Source of the DNA: Brachionus koreanus
Lineage: Eukaryota > Rotifera > Eurotatoria > Ploima > Brachionidae
Assembly: GCA_016987375.1 (NCBI GenBank)
Contig: PJRA01000540.1
Location: forward strand, 12,169 to 24,556
Length of the DNA stretch: 12,388 nt
Direction of reading: 5' to 3'
Shown piece after piece: positions 7,675 to 12,388 of the stretch. The notes below the pieces were generated by a model. The model saw only the letters and a program-made list of their open reading frames with translations. It ran no database searches and was not told the origin of the DNA. Both the position numbers and the translations under genes were made by a program. Position 1 is the first letter of the stretch; the number at the start of each line of letters is the position of its first letter.

Positions 7675-9368
7675 ATGCCAAAAAAACAGTTGAATAAACC
7701 AAGAAAAGAAATTCAGAGCTCAAATCCTAAAGATATTAATCTAGATGACTCAAATAATGAAACACAGCAATATTATAAAACAAACAAATCGTCAATAACA
7801 ATTTCCAAACTACATGAAAACGAGACACATGCTGTTGTTTTCTGGACAATCGAAAAAAAATTTTCAGTTATTTCAAAAGTTTGTATTCACCCAAAACCAG
7901 AAGAAAACATTGTAGAAGGAAAAGAGTATGATGTCTCTTATGGAAAAAGAATCTATCGAGCGATTTTAAAATTCAAAGGTATTTAATTATTGTTTTTTCA
8001 TTTGGTCCTATTTTTTAGAAAAATATTAAAATTAGGATATATTTTAATATTTAAATTATTTATTGAAGCTCTACAAGTGATAAATTTAAAACACAAATTT
8101 TTGGTTATGTTCCGAGTACTGATACCAGATTGATTTTTGTAAACCAACTTTGAGTGATCTTTATTATTAGTTTTGACATTTATGTGATAGACACGTCACT
8201 TACTAAATATATTTTTGATGAGAAAAAAAAGGTGAACTCTCATTTTATATAGTAAAACTTTGTGTAAAAAAAATATGTTAAAAAATGAATGGAGTTCAAC
8301 AATTTAAATCTCAGAAACACATAAACAAATTGTATTTATTAATTGATATTCTTTTGTTTTATTCAATTAACATTTTATTTAATTAAATTATTAAATTATT
8401 TAACGATAGTTAGTTCACCTGTTTTCAAAAAGTTCACTTATTTTTCAAGCATAAAAAAATGTTATCATTTAATTAAGATAATTCTTTTTCTTTCAATGAT
8501 CACAAATTAGTGAAATTTTTGTTCACCAATTAGAATCTCTAACTTTTGTTTGATTAATTAATATTTTTAGGATCATATGAAAAATGTCTTGAAATAGAGA
8601 AATCTATATGTTTTAACAATGGAACTATAAATTCTTCGACATCACAAATAAACCAAGATTCTCAAAAAGAAACAAGTAGTGAAATTGAAATTTTAAGAAG
8701 AGAAAATTTTGAATGCAAAAAAAAAATCGTTGAATTGACAGAACGTTTAGAAGTTGAATTAAAAAAAAATAAAGATGCCCTGGAAAATATTAGAGATCTG
8801 GAAAATAAAATTGAAAATATAAAACTTACTTTTGTAATTTTTAAAAGTTTTTTTATTGTTTCTAATTAAAAAAAGATAAGGATGAGTTAAGTAGAATTTT
8901 AAAAATGTGTAAAATTTTCCAGGCAATTTTTGAAAATGAAGATGATCATCATCTAAATATTGTTTCACCAAGTGAAAAGTATCCTAACTTATTTGTCAAA
9001 CCGATAGTTCGCACCTCAATTACCGATTTGGTTAATAATTGCAAAGAGACTCAAGCAAGCTCTGCATTTAGAAAATTATCCAACTGTTACTGCAAAATTC
9101 CATTGATATTACAACAAAAACAGCTAAACAAATTAAAACAACTTATTCTAATTTAATAAATCCAATTTTTGGTAATTTTTGACATTATATATAATTTTAG
9201 CTAAAATTTTTTTTTAATTTGGACTCTATGTATTTTTTTTTAGAAATGTTAAATGAAAAAGATCCAACATTTACTGTAAAAGAGAAGAATTTGAAGCTTA
9301 ATTCTTTGATTCAAGACTATAAAAAGATTTCAAAGACAAAAAAAATAGATTTTGATTCCAGTGTTTAG
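7675..9368 (+). CDS. BEN-protein-like accessory protein of the transposon
   Basis: Exons 7675-7978 and 8571-8833 join in phase 1 across a 592-bp intron, then 8923 onward in phase 0 across an 89-bp intron. Residues 1-45 are basic and polar. Residues 50-112 (HAVVFWTIEKKFSVI... EGKEYDVSYGKR... SYEKCLEIEK) match the module found at the N-terminus of many invertebrate BEN-domain proteins. Residues 139-186 form a charged coiled coil. Exon 3 starts at residue 190 and reads into a divergent C-terminal region (KYPNLFVKPIVRTSITDLVN), where a BEN DNA-binding domain would sit. This frame stops at 9154, giving 266 residues. A second frame (open 9072-9171) fits a 72-bp intron (9172-9243) and a final exon 9244-9368 exactly in phase 1, pointing to an ancestral frameshift. 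Likely role: DNA-binding partner of the transposase; the BEN assignment is moderate. Confidence 0.5.
7979..8570 (+). other. Long intron of the accessory gene
   Basis: The intron is bounded by AAAG/GTATTTAATT and ATATTTTTAG/GA and fits phase 1. At 592 bp it is several times longer than the other introns here, which suggests an insertion. A 9-bp inverted pair AGGTGAACT (8230-8238) and AGTTCACCT (8412-8420) lies inside, with further GTTCAC copies at 8432-8437 and 8521-8526. No coding content was seen. Confidence 0.55.
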
Positions 9369-9640
9369 TCTTAGATACTTAATCTATTTCTGTGACTCAT
9401 GTTATAAAAGCAATCTCTTATTTCACATTTGATATGAAAACCTATTTGTAGTTGTCAGTGTAGTTTAAACAATTTAATTTGTTAATTTGACCAAAACATT
9501 TTTTTATTAATTCTATATTTATCAAAAAATATAAACTTTTTTCTTTTTTTTGAAAAAATTGTAAAAAAATTTTCCATGTGTTTTAAAAAATAATTCGACG
9601 ATTTCCACTAGAGGCACCCAATTTTATTTTATTTTATTAC
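9369..9640. other. Spacer with short TTTTA run
   Basis: No gene was seen on either strand. It holds the transcript end of the accessory gene, although I see no clear AATAAA. A short TTTTA run at 9623-9638 directly abuts the LINE fragment and could be what remains of that LINE's 3' tail, reading TAAAA on the minus strand. Confidence 0.35.
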
Positions 9641-10286
9641 ATTTAAATCATTTTAAATATAAACACCTAGATCTTTTTCAAGAGTTCTTTTAGTTAATTT
9701 CCTTGTGCCATATCTGTAATAAATTGTATACTCAAAGAAGTTTTTTTTTGCGCCAATATGCATTACACAGCATTTTTCGATATTAAAATCCAATGACCAA
9801 TTAAGTGACCAACTGTAGTACAAAGTTGTCCATGACACCCTTTAAAATTTTAGTATCATCAGCATATTTCTCACAATTGTTAATTAAACGATTTGAAAGT
9901 TCATTTATAAATATTAAAAAAATAGATGAGCCTTGTGGTACTCCGCTGGTTTGTTACGGAATGAAAATAACCGTTACAACCACTTAAATTATCCTTAATA
10001 TTATTTACAATTTATTTAGATTATATCTTTATGACCGTTTTAATTCACAATTTATATTGATTTTAGATTATTTGTTGGCAAATATCAACAGCACACTGTC
10101 TCTCAATATAGCTATAATATTAAAGATAATTTATGTGGTTTTAACGGTTATTTTCATGCCGTAACAGTATACCTCTAACCAATTAGACGAACCCATAATG
10201 ACTTGTTTTTTCCTTTTTGTACAAGAAATAATTTATCCAATTTGTGATCAAGTCTCCAAGAGTTGATTGATATTGGTTGGGACAAA
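9640..10286 (-). pseudogene. Non-LTR retrotransposon reverse transcriptase fragment
   Basis: Read on the minus strand from about 10286 down, the pieces are NQLLET, then RKKQVIMGSSNWLEV (about 10225-10171), an interrupting insertion (9952-10166), then TSGVPQGSS (motif GVPQGS at 9927-9944) and KYADDTKILK (YADD at 9855-9866). After a frameshift come WSLNWSLDFNIEKCCVMHIG and EKDLGVYI (9653-9676). These are the palm motifs of LINE reverse transcriptases of the Jockey/CR1/R1 type, in the correct order. Several stops (near 10250, near 9790, just after EKDLGVYI) and at least one frameshift show it is dead. It is truncated at both ends, lacking the endonuclease and the C-terminal domain. Confidence 0.8.
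9952..10166. mobile_element. 215-bp palindromic MITE inside the LINE fragment
   Basis: Bases 9952-10002, starting TGTTACGG, match the reverse complement of 10116-10166 at 47 of 51 positions. The element cuts the reverse transcriptase exactly between its W-L-E-V stretch and T-S-G-V-P-Q-G, which are adjacent in intact relatives. That shows it inserted after the LINE. The junction bases (GGTT on the left, GTATACC on the right) leave the target duplication ambiguous; a TA duplication is possible. Nothing coding lies in its 113-bp centre. Confidence 0.7.
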
Positions 10287-10515
10287 GACAAAAAAAAATA
10301 TTGAAATAATTTTTTTTTCAAAAAATTAATAGCTCTTCTTAGAATTCAGGACTATTTACATCTGGTCTAATTTTAGACATTTCTTCTTCGATTTAGTTAT
10401 CAGTCCTGTTCTTAATTATTAAATTCATAATAATATTTAACAATTCAAATTTTGCAAGTCTTTTTTGATCTAAAAATATTAAGCTTTTTTCTTAAAATTA
10501 TAATAAAATATTTAG

Positions 10516-10907
10516 AAAAAGAAGCTTAGCTTTTTTGATTTAAACTGCGACAAAAATTTAGTTGAAATCAAAAAAAGTGATTTAAACAAAAAATTGGTTT
10601 TAAACCATCAGATATGCGAATTTTATTGGAGGCAATAAATAAGGAAATGTTGGATGACATTTTGTTTTTTAACAGAATTCCTTTATTTTTGGAAAATTAT
10701 GTGAAAATCGAAAATGATGGATATAGTAAAATTGTGGTCTCATCCAGTGGAAGTCCTAGTGCAACAAAAAGAATGGAAATTGACAAGTTTATCAGAAATG
10801 TACAAATTTATCATCGTCTTGCTGTTAGATTTAAATTTCCCAATAGTGTTGCATATAAATTAAGTGTATGTCAATATCCCTATGAATTAATTGATAGCTT
10901 TTAAATA
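10516..10907 (+). pseudogene. SAM-domain protein fragment (SAMD3-like?)
   Basis: Two overlapping frames read as one protein. From 10516, after an acceptor-like ATTTAG, the first frame reads DLNCDKNLVEIKKSDLNKK. Near 10592 the sense passes to the frame with FKPSDMRILLEAINKEM. Together they resemble the C-terminal half of a sterile alpha motif domain (consensus L-T-x-x-D-L-x-x-L-G-F-K-P-G-D-R...L-L-x-A-I). The second frame stays open to the TAA at 10905 and later has SSSGSPSATKRMEIDKF and FPNSVAYKLSVCQYPYELID, reminiscent of the Y-P region after SAM in SAMD3-like proteins of fish and cnidarians. The SAM N-terminal half is missing and the downstream domain ends early, so it is a broken copy or one exon. 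The ATG at 10614 would start inside the domain. Confidence 0.4.
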
Positions 10908-11212
10908 AGCAAACCAATATAGTAAATGTATTAACTTTTTCGATTTTTTTTTAAATTAAATGTATAGATAGGTTATAGTTTAAATTATAAAGCCTCGGCT
11001 AAAAAGTTAAAATTTATGAATAAATATAGTTTTGTTTTTTTCATCTTTTTTTCCTTTTTAAGTGACATGGCCAATTAGAAATTTTTTTTTTTTGAAAGGA
11101 AAAAATTCGATGCATAAATTAATAATTGATTTTTTAAAAAAGTAGTATAGTATAGTGGTTTATTGCAACGCATAAATGCGTAAATCTGACAACAGATTAT
11201 GTGCAAAAAATA
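10908..11212. other. AT-rich spacer
   Basis: No gene was seen. AATAAA at 11019-11024 could end a transcript of the SAM relic. A perfect short palindrome ACGCATAAATGCGT lies near 11168-11181, beside a GTATA doublet (about 11148-11157). Several GCATAAA copies recur from here to about 11505, without clear meaning. Confidence 0.35.
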
Positions 11213-11455
11213 TTAAGACGGTTTGTCTATTTTTGCTTTAAAAATATCGCAAGATTGAGCTTCCACTGCATCAACTTCCAGCTTGTTCCAGCCATTAACT
11301 ACACGGTTTGTGAAGAAGTTTATTTGTTTTAATTTTTTATTAGAATTTTTAACTAAACAAAGTAATTTTATTAGAGTTAATTGAATTCTAGAAAGAAAAA
11401 TTTTTTTGATGCATAAAAAAATTGAATAGCGCATAAACCAAAAATAATTAGTCAT
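11213..11455 (-). pseudogene. LINE ORF2 C-terminal fragment
   Basis: The 80-residue minus-strand frame ends in INFFTNRVVNGWNKLEVDAV, then EAQSCDIFKAKIDK, the highly recurrent C-terminal signature of Jockey/CR1/R1-type LINE polyproteins (FF-x-NRVV-x-x-WN-x-LP...FK-x-x-LD). The first 40 residues are less conserved. Nothing typical of the preceding reverse transcriptase thumb is found further upstream on this strand. The fragment lies upstream, in its own orientation, of the reverse transcriptase fragment at 9640-10286, the wrong order for one element, so it comes from a different copy or a rearrangement. Confidence 0.65.
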
Positions 11456-11562
11456 TAAAGCATATAAAAATTAGTCTCGCACATTATAAAACAAGTTAAG
11501 CATAAAAAAAGTCTAAAATGAGTCTTTTTTTAAATTGAGTTGTCTTTCAACTCTTAACAATT

Positions 11563-11790
11563 CAATGTACGGCCATTAAAGCTATCTAAAGTATTATTTG
11601 TTGAATCAAAGCCAGAAGCTCAAACGAAAATTTGCCAATTGTTCCATTCACTTTCAACACATTATTTTCTTAAATAGTCATCAAATGACTTAAGAGCAGG
11701 TACTTTGTTCCATCGACTAAAGACTTTGGTCTTGTTTGAAATGAATTCAAATTCACTTTTTATGCTTTCCAAAGAATCTTATTTTGTAAC
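11563..11790 (-). pseudogene. MULE-like transposase relic with stop codons
   Basis: In one minus-strand frame, with three in-frame stops, the reading is DSLESIKSEFEFIS, then KVFSRWNKVPALKSFDDYL, a stop, ESEWNNWQIFV, a stop, and ASGFDSTNNTLDSFNGRTLN. The final GF-x-x-TNN-x-L-x-x-FN motif, preceded by W-x-x-W-Q-I, is characteristic of the end of the catalytic region of Mutator-like (MULE) transposases in rotifers and other invertebrates, after F...W...F-x-x-Y spacing. Only this short region survives; the DDE catalytic residues are not covered. No long open frame exists, so only the motif pattern supports it. Confidence 0.5.
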
Positions 11791-11907
11791 AAAAAATCTT
11801 AACTTTTTATTCATTATGCGATGCTTCAAGGTCCTATGCTTTTTTATTTTAACCCCTCGTCCATTATAGAATAAATTAAACAATTATTTTTAAAATAAAA
11901 AATGTAA

Positions 11908-12237
11908 GTTCAAATATTAGTACTGATTCCAATGAGGACTTAGATTTAAACGATCAAAGGGTTAACCACAATTGTGGCCCTAAGTAGTGTTTTTGCTGAA
12001 GTTAGAATTTCAAATGTAAAAATGAAATCTATCGAGTACAAAGAGAAATCATTAGAATTGCCTAGCACTACTTGCGAAGCTAAATTGGAAGTAAAAAAGG
12101 CAATGAGTAAACTTTCTAACCGTGTTCCTTGCCCAATATGCAATGAAATGATGAAGAATCAAAGGGGAGTAAAACTTCATATGACTAAAAAACATCAATT
12201 TAAAAGTTTAATTAAGACTAAATTTGGATTTTTTTAA
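11908..12237 (+). pseudogene. C2H2 zinc-finger fragment, probably of a retroelement
   Basis: The open frame to the TAA at 12235 ends with PCPICNEMMKNQRGVKLHMT then KKH, a C2H2 finger: Cys at 12130 and 12139, His at 12178 and 12193, C-x2-C-x12-H-x4-H. Single fingers with this CPIC...GVxLHM..KH wording are common at the N-terminus of non-LTR retrotransposon proteins and in transposon-derived genes. The first in-frame ATG is at 12022. Upstream, a different frame (about 11908-11986) reads ISTDSNEDLDLNDQRVN, which looks coding, so a frameshift near 11980 may have split one ORF. No reverse transcriptase follows before the window end. Confidence 0.4.
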
Positions 12238-12273
12238 ATTTTAAATCGATAATGTAATCTTATAATTTTCAAC

Positions 12274-12366
12274 TTGATCACAAAAATAAAAATTCTGTTC
12301 ACAAAATTTTTATAATTTTTTATTTTCGAAGACAACTGATCACAAATTGTGTGATCAACTGATCAC
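12274..12366. repeat. Cluster of TGATCAC palindromic motifs
   Basis: TGATCACA occurs at 12274-12281 and 12337-12344. It recurs inverted at 12350-12357 to make the hairpin TGATCACA-AATTG-TGTGATCA, and TGATCACAT follows at 12360-12368. GTTCACAAAA lies between. Similar TGATCACAAATT words occur alone at about 8498 (plus) and 10238 (inverted). Dense short inverted copies are typical of transposon subterminal regions, so a further element end may lie here. Confidence 0.35.
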
Positions 12367-12388
12367 ATAACCCACAAGACCCCATTTT

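Larger units (their letters stand above)
5166..9368 (+). mobile_element. CACTA/Plavaka-like DNA transposon, two genes, ends not found
   Basis: A complete-looking transposase gene and a BEN-like partner gene lie head to tail, 26 bp apart, on one strand. Nothing resembling a host gene lies between them. Autonomous En/Spm-type elements commonly code for a transposase plus a DNA-binding accessory protein, so one element is the simplest reading. I searched upstream to 4233 and downstream to 9650 for matching terminal repeats (CACTA/TAGTG or similar) and found none I trust, so the span given is the coding part only. The element may have lost its ends, or its ends may be short. Confidence 0.55.

Noticed and set aside
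8339..8390. Hairpin TTAATTGA/TCAATTAA in the long intron as a terminator or regulatory RNA
   Set aside because: Short AT-only pairing is expected by chance in this composition.
8759..8971. Minus-strand open frame opposite the accessory gene
   Set aside because: Covers the antisense of the coiled-coil exon and the next intron, both of which fit the splice model.
9606..9620. CACTAGAGGCACCC as a transposon terminus
   Set aside because: It faces the wrong way for the upstream transposon and has no inverted partner nearby.
4233..9650. CACTA-type terminal repeats flanking the two-gene transposon
   Set aside because: CCACTAG near 9606 and CAGTG near 9458 have no mirrored partner in 4233-5165, so the ends are left undefined.
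9805..9987. Plus-strand open frame over the LINE fragment
   Set aside because: Antisense of the reverse transcriptase motifs GVPQGS and YADD, which are clearly on the minus strand.
11946..12143. Minus-strand open frame opposite the zinc-finger fragment
   Set aside because: The sense strand has a clear C2H2 motif; the antisense has nothing recognisable.

Overview
The window looks like repeat-rich DNA from a small invertebrate. It is very AT-rich and has tiny GT-AG introns (46-92 bp, one of 592 bp). It carries a secreted PAN/C-type-lectin gene and many fragments of DNA transposons and LINEs. A monogonont rotifer (Brachionus-like) fits the base composition, intron size and transposase/lectin families best, but that is inference from general knowledge. 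No bacterial operons, rRNA, true tRNA or CRISPR array was seen.

Layout: 1-285 holds the 3' part of a probable tRNA-derived SINE. 303-971 is bounded by 34-bp inverted repeats (old MITE). 1320-3253 is a foldback element with two 532-bp, nearly identical inverted arms, an 8-bp target duplication and an 870-bp loop carrying a small spliced open frame of unknown function. 3477-4232 (minus) is the one clear host-type gene, a secreted PAN plus C-type-lectin protein. 4233-5158 is non-coding, with a weak MITE relic.

5166-9368 is the main system: two genes in tandem, 26 bp apart. The first is a three-exon, 790-residue transposase of a CACTA/Plavaka-like family. The second is a BEN-protein-like partner (conserved N-terminal module, coiled coil, divergent C-terminal domain) in up to four exons, with an apparent frameshift near the end. 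An acceptor-like TTTAG lies in the 26-bp gap, so spliced-leader processing of a two-gene transcript is possible. The transposase would cut and join; the partner is the natural candidate for binding DNA at the element ends, like TnpA beside TnpD in En/Spm. The outer ends of this element were not found.

9640-12388 is a transposon graveyard: a minus-strand LINE reverse transcriptase fragment split by a 215-bp palindromic MITE, a plus-strand SAM-domain relic, a second LINE C-terminus (minus), a stop-riddled MULE-like transposase relic (minus), a C2H2 zinc-finger fragment (plus), and a cluster of TGATCAC palindromes at the window end.
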